From positions 385,237-449,236 of the forward strand of contig NZ_VCMV01000013.1 in the NCBI RefSeq assembly GCF_008757455.1: DNA of 64,000 nt, given 5' to 3'. Shown piece by piece: positions 17,776-26,593 of this stretch. Origin of the DNA: Microvirga brassicacearum (GTDB lineage Bacteria; Pseudomonadota; Alphaproteobacteria; Rhizobiales; Beijerinckiaceae). The notes under the pieces are model-generated. The model made no database searches. It saw only the letters and a program-made list of their open reading frames with translations, and had not been told where the DNA came from. The translations under genes and the position numbers were made by a program. How positions within the stretch are numbered: the stretch's first letter is position 1; each line of letters begins with the position of its first letter.

Positions 17776-18489
17776 ATGCGCCCATCCAACCGCGCCCTCA
17801 ACGAGCTGCGCCCGATCACGCTCGAGCGCAGCGTTGCGCGCTATGCGGAAGGGTCGTGCCTCGTGTCCTTCGGCAATACGCGCGTGCTCTGCACCGCTTC
17901 GCTGGAGGAGAAAGGTCCCCCGTGGCTGCGCGGGACCGGCAAGGGGTGGGTGACGGCCGAATATTCCATGCTGCCGCGCGCCACCCACGAGCGCACCCGA
18001 CGCGAGGTCAATTCAGGCAAGCCGTCCGGCCGCACCCAGGAAATTCAGCGCTTGATCGGACGCTCCCTCCGCGCCGTGGTGAACCTGCCGGCAATCGGCG
18101 AGCGGCAGATCGTGCTCGATTGCGACGTGATCCAGGCCGATGGCGGCACGCGCACGGCGTCGATCACGGGTGCGTGGGTCGCGCTTCATGAATGTTTCAC
18201 CTGGATGCAGAGCCGCTCGATCATCTCCATCAATCCGCTTCGCGAACCGGTGGCGGCGATCTCCTGCGGCATCTATCAGGGCAAGCCGGTCCTCGATCTT
18301 GACTATGCGGAGGATTCGACCGCGGAGACGGACGCGAATTTCGTCATCACCGGCTCCGGCGGCATCGTCGAGGTGCAGGGCACCGCGGAAGGCAAGCCGT
18401 TTTCGGAGGAGGAATTCCTGAGTCTCCTGCGCCTTGCGAAGGACGGGGTGGCGCAACTCGTTGACTTGCAAAAGAAAACTGTCGCCTGA
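17776..18489 (+). CDS. rph: Ribonuclease PH
   Basis: A phosphorolytic 3'-5' exoribonuclease of 237 residues that trims tRNA 3' ends in a hexamer. It shows the N-terminal [13 protein letters not shown], the basic [24 protein letters not shown] stretch and the phosphate-binding [18 protein letters not shown]. Start ATG 17776 follows AGGAGG at 7 nt. It lies 10 nt before rdgB, so the two form an operon, divergent from hrcA. Confidence 0.97.
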   Translation: MRPSNRALNELRPITLERSVARYAEGSCLVSFGNTRVLCTASLEEKGPPWLRGTGKGWVTAEYSMLPRATHERTRREVNSGKPSGRTQEIQRLIGRSLRAVVNLPAIGERQIVLDCDVIQADGGTRTASITGAWVALHECFTWMQSRSIISINPLREPVAAISCGIYQGKPVLDLDYAEDSTAETDANFVITGSGGIVEVQGTAEGKPFSEEEFLSLLRLAKDGVAQLVDLQKKTVA

Positions 18490-18499
18490 GGAGTTCCCC

Positions 18500-19144
18500 A
18501 TGCACCGCCCGCTCACCGGCAAGGTCGTCATCGCCACGCATAATGCAGGCAAGCTGCGCGAAATGCGTGAACTGCTGGCCCCGTTCGGCGTCGAGGCGGT
18601 GTCGGCGGGCGAGCTCGATTTGCCGGTTCCAGACGAGACCGGGCACATGTTCGCCGAGAATGCGGCCGTCAAGGCGCATGCGGCAGCCAGAGCCACGGGC
18701 CTTCCGGCGATTTCGGACGATTCAGGGCTTTGCGTCGATGCGCTCGACGGGGCGCCGGGGCTTTTCACGGCCGATTGGGCCGGTCCCGAAAAGGATTTTC
18801 CGGCCGCCATGGCACGGGTCGAGCGCGAATTGCACAAGCGCGACGCGAGCCCGGAGGGCAATCGCCGGGCACATTTCGTGTCGGCGCTGATCGTCGCCTG
18901 GCCCGACGGGCACGAGGAATTGTTCGAGGGTCGGGTTTTCGGGGACGTGGTCTGGCCGCCGCGGGGCGAGGAGGGTTTCGGCTACGACCCGATGTTCCAG
19001 CCGGACGGGTTCAATCGTACCTTCGGCGAGCTCAGCTCGGGCGAGAAACACGGCATTGACTGGTCCGGGAGCCAGCCGGAGGCCCTGTCGCATCGCGCGC
19101 GGGCGTTCCTGAAGCTCGCAGCCGGCTGCCTGCGCCGGGCTTGA
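18500..19144 (+). CDS. rdgB: Non-canonical purine NTP pyrophosphatase RdgB/HAM1
   Basis: A 214-residue house-cleaning enzyme that hydrolyses dITP, XTP and related nucleotides to the monophosphate, preventing their use by polymerases. Motifs: [12 protein letters not shown] (11-22), the metal-binding E near [25 protein letters not shown], and GFGYDPMF with SHRARA at the end. Start ATG 18500 with AGGAG 7 nt upstream, overlapping the rph stop region. In related genomes hemW usually follows directly; here 1.7 kb with repeats, a DUF2852 gene and a tetR gene intervenes. Confidence 0.97.
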   Translation: MHRPLTGKVVIATHNAGKLREMRELLAPFGVEAVSAGELDLPVPDETGHMFAENAAVKAHAAARATGLPAISDDSGLCVDALDGAPGLFTADWAGPEKDFPAAMARVERELHKRDASPEGNRRAHFVSALIVAWPDGHEELFEGRVFGDVVWPPRGEEGFGYDPMFQPDGFNRTFGELSSGEKHGIDWSGSQPEALSHRARAFLKLAAGCLRRA

Positions 19145-19163
19145 AGAGCCGGTGCCCATTCTC

Positions 19164-19320
19164 ACCTCTCCCTGAGGGAGAGGTCGGACCGAAGGTCCGG
19201 GTGAGGGTGCTGCACGCTATCCGATAACGACCAAACCCCTCGCCCTCGCTTCGCTCGACCTCTCCCTACTGGAGAGAGGTAAGGATCGGCGTTCATCCTT
19301 CGCCGCTCCCAGGGGAGAGG
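19164..19320. repeat. Palindromic intergenic repeat cluster
   Basis: A perfect 21-nt palindrome (ACCTCTCCCT-G-AGGGAGAGGT, 19164-19184) is followed directly by CGGACC-GAA-GGTCCG (19185-19199). An inverted, imperfect copy (CCTCTCC...GGAGAGAGG around 19258-19279) and a shorter one (CTCCC-AG-GGGAG, 19306-19317) follow. Such CTCTCCC palindromes with GGTGAGGGT are common dispersed intergenic repeats in rhizobial genomes. It carries no gene. Confidence 0.75.
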
Positions 19321-19335
19321 TAACAGCCCGAATGG

Positions 19336-19357
19336 AAAAGGGGCGCCGAAGCGCCCC
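19336..19357 (-). terminator. Rho-independent terminator with TTCG tetraloop
   Basis: On the minus strand GGGGCGC-TTCG-GCGCCCC is followed by TTTT (19339-19336). It lies 12 nt after the DUF2852 gene stop. Confidence 0.9.
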
Positions 19358-19368
19358 ATTCCGCTCAT

Positions 19369-19821
19369 TCAGATGTCGGTCGTGCCGTTCTGTTCGGAGC
19401 GGCGCTTGGCCATGAAGGCATCGAATTCTTCCCGATCCTTGGCCCGCTTCAACTCCTCGACGAAGCCGCGGAAGGCGCGCGCCTCCTCATCGAGCTTCCG
19501 GCGCTCTTCCTCGAGGCGCGCCAATTCGCTGCGGCGATAATCCTCGAAGGCAGCGTTCCCGGTACCGGACGTGAAGCCGCCGGCGGGAGCACAACGCGAG
19601 GCGAAAAAGTCGCCTGCGCCGCCGAGATTGTTCTGAAGGAAGGCTTTCGCCTCGTCGAATTTTGGATATCCCATGATTTTCCAGACCAAATAGGCCAGCG
19701 CGAGCGGCCAGAACCAAATGAACGCCAGGACAATGCCGGCGATTTCCAGAGCCCGCCGGGGCGGTTTCCCGCACCGCGAGTGAGCGCCTGTATTCCAGGC
19801 GGTAGAGGCAGAATCAGACAT
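19369..19821 (-). CDS. DUF2852 membrane-anchored coiled-coil protein
   Basis: A 150-residue protein with one membrane helix at about 26-48 (IAGIVLAFIWFWPLALAYLVWKIMGYP), a Gly/Phe-rich middle and a charged coiled coil from about 92 to 140 (RRSELARLEEERRKLDEEARAF). This is the DUF2852 layout, seen almost only in alphaproteobacteria and of unknown function. The conserved C-terminal FDAFMAKRR end is present. It has its own terminator and sits between rdgB and tetR, interrupting the usual rdgB-hemW order. Confidence 0.88.
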   Translation of the reverse strand: MSDSASTAWNTGAHSRCGKPPRRALEIAGIVLAFIWFWPLALAYLVWKIMGYPKFDEAKAFLQNNLGGAGDFFASRCAPAGGFTSGTGNAAFEDYRRSELARLEEERRKLDEEARAFRGFVEELKRAKDREEFDAFMAKRRSEQNGTTDI

Positions 19822-19949
19822 CTCGGCTCCCGCATGTTAATGATAACAACATTTACATGCGGATCGATTCCGGCGCTTTCAAGAGTGGGCCCATCTATTT
19901 TTGGAGAGCGAGGCAAAGATTTTTGTGGCCCGCGCGCGACGGGCACGGC

Positions 19950-20630
19950 CTATCGGTGAGGATCGGGGGTGGCTGACGTGGCGCCCTGCCGCCGCGCGCC
20001 TTCCACCAGGGCCAGAACTCCTGCGCGCAGGAGTTCGTACTTGTCGGGGAGCCCGGGACCTTTGGGAAGCTGACCGGCGGCCGCCAGCGTCGCGATTCCA
20101 TGCGAAAGCGCCCACACCTCGATGGCGATGAAGCGCACATCGACGCTGGTGAAGCCTTCGGGGAAGGTGTCCGACAACGCCTTCACGAGGAAATCGAATG
20201 CGTTGCCCGACGAAGGGGTTTTGGCACCGTCCCCAACGTCGCATTTATTGCCTGCCGGAGCGGGTTCGTTGTTCTGCGGCGCGAACATCGCCCCATAGAA
20301 GCCGGGCTCCTGCTCGGCAAAGGCGAGATAGACCTCGCCCATGCGGGTAAAGCGCTCGAGCGGCGTACCCTCGCTCTGGAGGGCGCGTCCAAGCCGCTCG
20401 GCGAGTTGCGTGAAGCCGCGGAAGGCGACTTCCGCCACGAGGGCCTCGCGGCCGCGAAAGTGGCGGTAGAGGGCGGCCGGGGTGACGCCCACGAGTTTGG
20501 CCGCATCCGCCAGGGTGAACCCGCCAAGACCCCGCTCGGCAATGAAGCGCTGCGCCGCCTCGATCAGCGCCTCCTTCAGATTGCCGTGGTGGTAACCCTG
20601 CCTGTCGAACGGGGCGCGCCAGTGACGCAT
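19950..20630 (-). CDS. TetR/AcrR-family transcriptional regulator
   Basis: A 226-residue regulator. The N-terminal helix-turn-helix covers about 15-60 (HHGNLKEALIEAA, then GFTLADAAKLVGVTPAALYRHFRGREAL), a good TetR recognition helix. The ligand domain (70-215) is of the WHG type, with VYLAFAEQEPGFYGAMFAP and EVWALSHGIATL. The effector is not deducible. It overlaps no gene and faces hemW divergently (192 nt). It may control itself, DUF2852 or hemW. Confidence 0.92.
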   Translation of the reverse strand: MRHWRAPFDRQGYHHGNLKEALIEAAQRFIAERGLGGFTLADAAKLVGVTPAALYRHFRGREALVAEVAFRGFTQLAERLGRALQSEGTPLERFTRMGEVYLAFAEQEPGFYGAMFAPQNNEPAPAGNKCDVGDGAKTPSSGNAFDFLVKALSDTFPEGFTSVDVRFIAIEVWALSHGIATLAAAGQLPKGPGLPDKYELLRAGVLALVEGARRQGATSATPDPHR

Positions 20631-20821
20631 GATGCTTGCTTTCCTGTCTTCTACCGTTCCCGGATCCTAAGGCTTGCCGGCGGCCGAGGCTAGGCATTGG
20701 CCCTTCATGGTGAACCACCGCGGGCCACCGATGGTTCACCTGCGGTGGCTTCACGATGCTGCGGCAATGGGCAGACGCTGCGATGCGTGACGCATCGCCG
20801 GGAACCTGCCATAAGCGCCGC

Positions 20822-21985
20822 ATGATCGATCATCCGACCCGCGATGCCGGCTTTGGTGTCTATGTGCACTGGCCCTTCTGCGCGTCCAAATGCCCTTATT
20901 GCGACTTCAACAGCCATGTCCGCCACCAGCCGGTGGATCAGGAGCGCTATCTTGCGGCCTTCCGCCGGGAGATCGCCCACAATGCCGCACGGATTCCCGG
21001 ACGGACGGTCACGAGCATCTTTTTCGGCGGCGGCACGCCCTCACTCATGAAACCCGAAACCGTGGGAGCGATCCTCGATGCCATCGGCGGCGCGTGGAGC
21101 GTCGATTCGGGAGCGGAAATCACCCTTGAGGCCAATCCCACCAGCGTCGAGGCGGAGCGCTTTCGCGGCTACCGCACGGCCGGGATCAACCGGGTGTCGC
21201 TCGGCGTCCAGGCGCTCAACGATCCCGATTTGCGCCGGCTCGGACGCATGCATTCGGTCGACGAAGCACTGGCTGCCGTGAAGATCGCCGCCTCGATCTT
21301 CGATCGCTATTCGTTCGACCTGATCTATTCGCGACCGGATCAGACCCCGCAGGCTTGGCGGGAGGAGCTTGAGCGCGCGATCAGCCATGCGGTCGAGCAC
21401 CTTTCGCTGTACCAGCTCACGATCGAGCCGGGCACGTGGTTTGAAAAACTGCACCGCGTCGGCAAGCTCACCGTGCCGGACGACGAGGCATCTCGCGTGT
21501 TGTTCGATCTCACGCAGGAACTCTGCGAGGCGAGGGGATTGCCCGCCTACGAGGTCTCGAACCACGCAAGGCCGGGCGCGGAATCACGGCACAACCTGGT
21601 CTATTGGCGCTACGGCGAATATGCGGGCATCGGGCCCGGGGCGCACGGACGCCTCGTCACCGGAAATGCCCGTCTCGCCACCGCCGCCGAAAAGCACCCC
21701 GAGACCTGGCTCGAGCGTGTCGAGCGTGACGGCCATGGTGTCATCGACGAGGAGGTGCTCACCTCGGAGGCAGAAGGGGACGAGTTCCTGCTGATGGGCT
21801 TGCGTCTGAAAGAGGGCATCGACCCGCGCCGTTATACGCAGTTCACCGGGCGTACGCTCAACGAGAAACGGATCGGGACACTGGAAGAGCACGGCCTCAT
21901 CACGCGCCGGGCCGATTCACGTCTCACGGTCACGCGGCAAGGTTTTCCGGTGCTGAATTCCGTGATCGCGGAGCTTGCCGCCTAG
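20822..21985 (+). CDS. hemW: Radical SAM heme chaperone HemW
   Basis: A 387-residue radical-SAM protein of the HemN-like family. The Fe4S4 ligands are C20, C24 and C27 (CASKCPYC), followed by FNSH, the pattern of HemW rather than of true HemN. The C-terminal HemN_C-like domain (about 300-380) is present. HemW binds heme and inserts it into target proteins such as respiratory enzymes; it is not a coproporphyrinogen oxidase although often named so. Start ATG 20822 is chosen because it places VYVHWPFC near residue 13 as in relatives; ATG 20783 is possible. The stop overlaps that of gshB by 4 nt. Confidence 0.93.
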   Translation: MIDHPTRDAGFGVYVHWPFCASKCPYCDFNSHVRHQPVDQERYLAAFRREIAHNAARIPGRTVTSIFFGGGTPSLMKPETVGAILDAIGGAWSVDSGAEITLEANPTSVEAERFRGYRTAGINRVSLGVQALNDPDLRRLGRMHSVDEALAAVKIAASIFDRYSFDLIYSRPDQTPQAWREELERAISHAVEHLSLYQLTIEPGTWFEKLHRVGKLTVPDDEASRVLFDLTQELCEARGLPAYEVSNHARPGAESRHNLVYWRYGEYAGIGPGAHGRLVTGNARLATAAEKHPETWLERVERDGHGVIDEEVLTSEAEGDEFLLMGLRLKEGIDPRRYTQFTGRTLNEKRIGTLEEHGLITRRADSRLTVTRQGFPVLNSVIAELAA

Positions 21986-22926
21986 CGGTTGAGTCTCGAC
22001 TCGATCGCATCCCACAGCGTCACGGTGATGTCGGGTCCGCCCAGACGCTTGATGACACGCAGGCCCGTCGGAGAGGTCACGTTGATCTCCGTCAGATTGC
22101 CGTCGATCACGTCGATGCCGACGAAGATCTGGCCCATTTCCTTGAGTTTCGGCCCGATGGTCTCGCAGATTTCGATCTCGCGCGGCGTGAGATCGGTCGG
22201 CTTCGCGGCGCCACCACGCACCATGTTGGAGCGGATGTCGTTCAGGGCCGGAACCCGGTTGATCGCGCCGGCGGCTTCACCGTCGATGAGGATGATGCGC
22301 TTGTCGCCCTCGGTGATCTTCGGCAGGAACCGCTGGATCACCCACGGTTCGCGGAATGTGACGGCGAAGAGATCGAAAAGCGAGCCGAAATTGGGATCCT
22401 CGCGCGACACCTTGAACACCGCAGCACCACCGTTGCCGTAGAGCGGCTTCATCACAACGTCGCCATGCTCGCGGCGGAATTCCTCGATCTCGCCCTTGTC
22501 CCGCGAAATCAGAGTCGGGGGCATCAGATGCGGATATTCCAGCACGAAGAGCTTTTCGGGCGCGTTGCGCACATGGGTCGGATCGTTGACCACCAGCGTC
22601 TTGGGATGGATGCGGTCGAGCATGTGCGTGGTCGTGATGTACGCCATGTCGAAAGGCGGGTCCTGCCGCAGCAGAACCACGTCCACGGTCGAGAGATCGA
22701 CCCGCTGCGCTTCGCCCATCGTCACATGATCGCCGTCAATGTCGCGAACCTCGATGGGCTCTGCCATTGCAGTGACGGTGCTGTCGCGCATGGACAGACG
22801 ATCCGGCGTATAATGCAGGAGTTGATATCCGCGCCGTTGGGCCTCCAGCAGCATCGCAAACGTCGAGTCGCCCGTGATCTTGATGCGCTGGATAGGGTCC
22901 ATCTGGACCGCAACGGTGAGGGTCAT
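21982..22926 (-). CDS. gshB: Glutathione synthetase
   Basis: An ATP-grasp ligase of 314 residues that joins gamma-Glu-Cys and glycine. It begins with [12 protein letters not shown], the standard GshB opening, and contains [46 protein letters not shown] (ATP-binding glycine-rich loop) and the late [20 protein letters not shown] with Mg ligands. Start ATG 22926 matches the family N-terminus; the open frame to 23046 is not conserved in type. Convergent with hemW through a shared CTAG at the stops. Confidence 0.97.
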   Translation of the reverse strand: MTLTVAVQMDPIQRIKITGDSTFAMLLEAQRRGYQLLHYTPDRLSMRDSTVTAMAEPIEVRDIDGDHVTMGEAQRVDLSTVDVVLLRQDPPFDMAYITTTHMLDRIHPKTLVVNDPTHVRNAPEKLFVLEYPHLMPPTLISRDKGEIEEFRREHGDVVMKPLYGNGGAAVFKVSREDPNFGSLFDLFAVTFREPWVIQRFLPKITEGDKRIILIDGEAAGAINRVPALNDIRSNMVRGGAAKPTDLTPREIEICETIGPKLKEMGQIFVGIDVIDGNLTEINVTSPTGLRVIKRLGGPDITVTLWDAIESRLNR

Positions 22927-23060
22927 GCGTCGTCTCTCCAATATAGGCGGGTTATCAAGCCGAAATGCCAGAATAGCAACCGGTCCAAATCGGGACCATG
23001 CCGGGGTGTCGTCTCCTCCGCGCCCTTGCAGCCCAGCTTGAGGCAATCCATTTGACCCTC

Positions 23061-23930
23061 ATGTCCAGCCAAGCCCTTCTTCTCGTCAACACCAAAAGCC
23101 GGAGCGGCGCCGCGGGCTGCGAGGCAGCCAAGCAGAGCCTTCTGGCCAACGGAGTGACGCCCGTCCACGTGGAATGCGAACGGCGCGAGGAGTTGTCGCC
23201 ACTCATCGTGGCCCATGCGGACAAGGTCGATCTGGTCGTGGTCGGCGGCGGAGACGGCACGATCAATGCGGCGGCGTTCGGCATCATCGAAACAGGTCTG
23301 CCGCTTGGTATTTTGCCGATGGGAACGGCGAACGACCTTGCGCGCACGCTGAATATCCCGCCTGACATCGCGCAGGCGGCGCGCATCATCGCCTCCGGGC
23401 GAACACGTAAGATCGATCTCGGGCTGGTGAACGGGGAGCCGTTCTTCAATGTCGCCAGCATCGGCCTATCCGCTGATCTGGCGCGGCAACTGACCCGGGA
23501 GATCAAGCGGCGCTTCGGCCGTCTCGCCTATGCTTTTACCGCCCTGAACGTGCTGTCGCAGGCGCGCCCGTTCCGTGCCACCATCGTCAGTGAGGACGGG
23601 GCCGTGCGCGTCAGGACGCTGCAGATCGCCGTCGGCAACGGACGTTATTACGGCGGCGGCAATGCGGTCGAGAAGGATGCGGCGATCGACGACGAGCATC
23701 TCGACCTCTACAGCCTTGAATTGCGGCGCGCGTGGAAGCTCGCCCTGATGGCGCGCTCGTTTCGCTATGGCGAACATGGGGCGTGGGATGAGGTGCGCGC
23801 CATCCGCGCGAAGGAATTCGAAATCCGCACCAGGCGGCCTCGCTCCGTGAACGCGGATGGCGAAATCGTCACTAAGACACCGGCGCATTTCTCGATCCGC
23901 CCCGCTGCCGTGCGGGTCTTTGCGCCATAG
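23061..23930 (+). CDS. Diacylglycerol/lipid kinase-family protein (YegS-like)
   Basis: A 289-residue DAGK-catalytic-domain protein. ATP-binding elements are LVNTKSRSG (8-16), VVGGGDGTINAAAFG (60-74), LPMGTANDLARTL and NVASIGLSADLA. The C-terminal beta-sandwich includes VGNGRYYGGGNAVEKDA and VNADGE. Relatives phosphorylate diacylglycerol, phosphatidylglycerol or sphingosine-like lipids at the inner membrane; the exact lipid is unknown. The start ATG 23061 (MSSQALL) fits the family; the frame is open to 22998. It is divergent from gshB by 134 nt. Confidence 0.92.
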   Translation: MSSQALLLVNTKSRSGAAGCEAAKQSLLANGVTPVHVECERREELSPLIVAHADKVDLVVVGGGDGTINAAAFGIIETGLPLGILPMGTANDLARTLNIPPDIAQAARIIASGRTRKIDLGLVNGEPFFNVASIGLSADLARQLTREIKRRFGRLAYAFTALNVLSQARPFRATIVSEDGAVRVRTLQIAVGNGRYYGGGNAVEKDAAIDDEHLDLYSLELRRAWKLALMARSFRYGEHGAWDEVRAIRAKEFEIRTRRPRSVNADGEIVTKTPAHFSIRPAAVRVFAP

Positions 23931-23953
23931 GTTCGGCCGCACACGGCCGAGCC

Positions 23954-24166
23954 TCAGCGGCGGCGACCCCGGCGGACGGCATCTTCGACGCTGCCCTGTA
24001 GCAGGCCGATATCGACGAGGGTCCGATCGTCGAGCGAATTGACGTGGCGGATCGCCCGCCGCATCCGGATCTCATACGCGACCGCGCCGAACAGCCGGCG
24101 AAGGACGGATGCCTTTGGGGCTGGCTTGTCGAGGGTCCAGGCTGGCGTGACGGACATGAAAGACAT
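23954..24166 (-). CDS. DUF1127 small basic protein
   Basis: A 70-residue protein with the DUF1127 (YjiS-like) signature IRHVNSLDDRTLVDIGLLQGSVEDAVRRGR at its C-terminus; the Arg-rich end can bind RNA or other proteins in studied members. In rhizobia such small proteins influence phosphate, carbon and stress responses and some bind sRNAs. ATG 24166 has AAGGAGA 7 nt upstream. It is divergent from a LysR gene, with a 25-bp inverted repeat between, so it is the likely target of that regulator. Confidence 0.9.
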   Translation of the reverse strand: MSFMSVTPAWTLDKPAPKASVLRRLFGAVAYEIRMRRAIRHVNSLDDRTLVDIGLLQGSVEDAVRRGRRR

Positions 24167-24227
24167 GGTGATCTCCTTCTGTTGATGAGAGGAGAATGGC
24201 GTCAGGCCTTGCATAAGTGAAACGAAT

Positions 24228-24252
24228 GTTCATTATATCGAAAATAACGAAC
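24228..24252. promoter_or_regulatory. Candidate LysR operator
   Basis: A 25-nt imperfect inverted repeat, GTTC-ATTAT-centre-AATAA-CGAAC, with 9 of 12 pairs matching. It lies 17 nt before the LysR start and 62 nt before the divergent DUF1127 start, the usual place for a LysR recognition site. It is AT-rich against a GC-rich background. Confidence 0.6.
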
Positions 24253-24268
24253 CTTTATTGAGATCCCG

Positions 24269-25141
24269 ATGAGCCGAAATATTGATATCGCTCTCCTGCG
24301 CGCCTTCGTGGCGGTGGTGGATTCCGGCGGCATGACGGCGGCGGGAAGCCGCCTCAATCTCACTCAGGCCGCCATCAGCCAGCAGCTCAAGCGGCTCGAG
24401 GAGACGCTGGGGCATGAACTCGTGACGCGCGAGCGTCGCTCGATGCGGCTGACCGCGGCCGGGGAGCGGCTGTTCGGGCGGGCGAAACGTATGCTCGCCC
24501 TGAATGACGACATCTGGTGCGAGATGACGACGCCGCTCTACGAGGGTGAGATCCGCCTCGGTATTCCGGCCGATATCGTCAACACCTACCTGCCGACCTT
24601 CCTGAAGAATTTCGCCCAGACCTATCCGAAGGTTCAGGTCAGCCTAGTGTGCACGTCGAGCGCGGAGCTGCGGGACCATCTGCAGGCGGGCCGCGTCGAT
24701 CTCATTCTCACCACCGAGCAGGCATGCGGCCCCGGCGGCGAGACGCTTGCCATCGACCGACTTGTCTGGGTGGGCGCACGCGGCGGCGAGGCTGCCTTCC
24801 AGCGCCCGCTCCCGGTTTCCATCGGCTGCAGCGATTGCGCCTTCCGGGCGCCGATCCGCGAGGTGTTGCAGGAGGCCGGTATCGAATGGCGCTCGGTATC
24901 CGAGATCACCAATGCGGATGCGCAGGTGGCCACCACCGCGGCCGACATCGCCGTCACGGCCTTCATGGCGGCAACAGTGCCGAGCACCCTGGAAATCCTC
25001 GGCCCCGAATCCGGTCTGCCCAAGCTGCCGCCGTTCTCGGTCAACCTTTACCTGCCCAGGGACGGTGGCACCGAGATCGCGCAAGAGCTGGCGCGGTATA
25101 TCCGCGATGCCATCGTGGCGCGCCACCGGCTCGCGGCTTAG
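24269..25141 (+). CDS. LysR-family transcriptional regulator
   Basis: A 290-residue LTTR. The winged helix covers 1-62 (LLRAFVAVVDSGGMTAAGSRLNLTQAAISQQLKRLEETLG), a linker helix follows, and the effector-binding domain starts near 90 (GEIRLGIPADIV). ATG 24269 lies 17 nt after a 25-bp inverted repeat. It is divergent from the DUF1127 gene, a pairing seen repeatedly in Hyphomicrobiales, where the regulator is thought to control that gene. The inducer is unknown. Confidence 0.94.
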   Translation: MSRNIDIALLRAFVAVVDSGGMTAAGSRLNLTQAAISQQLKRLEETLGHELVTRERRSMRLTAAGERLFGRAKRMLALNDDIWCEMTTPLYEGEIRLGIPADIVNTYLPTFLKNFAQTYPKVQVSLVCTSSAELRDHLQAGRVDLILTTEQACGPGGETLAIDRLVWVGARGGEAAFQRPLPVSIGCSDCAFRAPIREVLQEAGIEWRSVSEITNADAQVATTAADIAVTAFMAATVPSTLEILGPESGLPKLPPFSVNLYLPRDGGTEIAQELARYIRDAIVARHRLAA

Positions 25142-25156
25142 AACCTGAATCCGGCC

Positions 25157-25534
25157 CTAGTCGATCTCCAACTCGAACGCCGCGACGAGATGACGGGGCC
25201 AGCGGCCATTCGCGAGGAATACCGCGTCCGCGCGCCATGTCTTCGAGGTGGCCCATGCGTTTCGCGACAACCACGCCCGCGCCGCGCGGGAAAAGCGACG
25301 CCGCTTCGTCGCCGTGATGGCAATGAGCGCATCATCCATCAATCCGCGCGCCTTCACCTCGATGAACGCGATGGTGCCGCCGCGCGCGACGATGAGATCG
25401 ATCTCGCCGCCGGCCGCCGAATAGCGCCGCGCCAGCGGGCGGTAGCCCTTGCAAACGAGAAACAGGAGGGCGATCCACTCGGCGCGGTGTCCACGCAGAA
25501 ATGTGGTGCGACGGCGCTCGGTCGCGCTTTTCAT
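25157..25534 (-). CDS. yraN: YraN/UPF0102 nuclease-fold protein
   Basis: A 125-residue protein with the restriction-endonuclease-like fold of the UPF0102 family. The conserved acidic and basic residues appear in GGEIDLIV and IAFIEVKAR (E, D, E-x-K), spaced as in PD-(D/E)xK nucleases. Its cellular role is not settled; a link to Holliday-junction or recombination processing is predicted from the fold and from genetic context. Its start overlaps the rsmI stop by 4 nt, and the rsmI-yraN pair is highly conserved across bacteria. Confidence 0.93.
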   Translation of the reverse strand: MKSATERRRTTFLRGHRAEWIALLFLVCKGYRPLARRYSAAGGEIDLIVARGGTIAFIEVKARGLMDDALIAITATKRRRFSRAARAWLSRNAWATSKTWRADAVFLANGRWPRHLVAAFELEID

Positions 25535-26469
25535 GCGTCCTTCTTCGCCAGCACGAGGGCGCGGGCGTAGATTTCGCGCTTCGGCATGTCGAGTTCATCG
25601 GCGACGATGGCGGCCGCGTCCTTGATCGAATGATTCTTGAGCGCTGCCTCAAGCTTGCTGTCGAGCGCCGCATCCACCTCGACCGCCTGCATCGCCTTCG
25701 TGGCCTCGCCGATCAGCACGACGATCTCGCCCTTCGGCGGTCCTTCGGCGGCAAATGTGGCGGCAAGCTCCGGCAGGCTGCCACGACGAATGGTCTCAAA
25801 CATCTTGGTCAATTCGCGCGCCACCACCGCCTGGCGATCTCCCAGCACCGCCGCCGCGTCGGCCAGCATTTCCGGAAGCCGGTGCGGACCCTCGAACAGC
25901 ATGAGGGTGCCGGGGATGGTGCCGATCTCGGCCAGGCGGGCGCGTCTGGCGGCGCTTTTGGGCGGCAAAAAGCCTTCGAAGAAAAACCGATCCGTCGGCA
26001 GGCCCGAGACCACGAGCGCCGTCAGCACGGCGGATGGGCCCGGAATCGGCGTTACCGGCAAGCCCTCTTCGATCGCGGCCTGAACCAGCTTGTAGCCAGG
26101 ATCCGAGACGAGCGGCGTGCCCGCATCGGATACCAGCGCCAGCGCCTGTCCCTCGCGGATGCGATGCATCATGCGGTCGCGAACCGCATCGTTCGAGTGT
26201 TCATGATAGGCCACCAGCGGCGTCGTGATGCCGTAATGGGCGAGCAGGGTTTTCGTCACCCGCGTATCTTCCGCCAGCACCGCATCCGCGGCTGCAAGCG
26301 TGCTCAGGCCGCGAAACGACACGTCCTTCAGATTGCCGATAGGCGTTGCCACTACGTAAAGCCCCGGCGGGAGCGGCTGCGTCTCGGCGGCGAGGCCGAA
26401 GGCCGTAAAGGTCGTGTTGCGGGCGGACGGCTCGCGACGGCGGGTCCGGTTGTCGATTCTCTGTGTCAT
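25531..26469 (-). CDS. rsmI: 16S rRNA (cytidine(1402)-2'-O)-methyltransferase RsmI
   Basis: A SAM-dependent TP-methylase-fold enzyme of 312 residues that methylates the ribose of C1402 in the ribosomal P site. Motifs: [41 protein letters not shown] and [16 protein letters not shown], all typical of RsmI. The C-terminal extension with [10 protein letters not shown] is normal. Start ATG 26469 is the most likely; a longer frame reaches 26529. Divergent from the LppC-like lipoprotein gene and coupled to yraN, the standard arrangement in proteobacteria. Confidence 0.97.
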   Translation of the reverse strand: MTQRIDNRTRRREPSARNTTFTAFGLAAETQPLPPGLYVVATPIGNLKDVSFRGLSTLAAADAVLAEDTRVTKTLLAHYGITTPLVAYHEHSNDAVRDRMMHRIREGQALALVSDAGTPLVSDPGYKLVQAAIEEGLPVTPIPGPSAVLTALVVSGLPTDRFFFEGFLPPKSAARRARLAEIGTIPGTLMLFEGPHRLPEMLADAAAVLGDRQAVVARELTKMFETIRRGSLPELAATFAAEGPPKGEIVVLIGEATKAMQAVEVDAALDSKLEAALKNHSIKDAAAIVADELDMPKREIYARALVLAKKDA

Positions 26470-26593
26470 CGGGCGGAGTTTCGCATGGGAACTGGGGCTG
26501 GCGGAAGCCGGATCTCGGGTTGGAAACAATGTTTACCTTTTCTTTCTAGCATGGAGGCGATTTTGAGATGATGCTTCCGCCACGGGCTTGATA

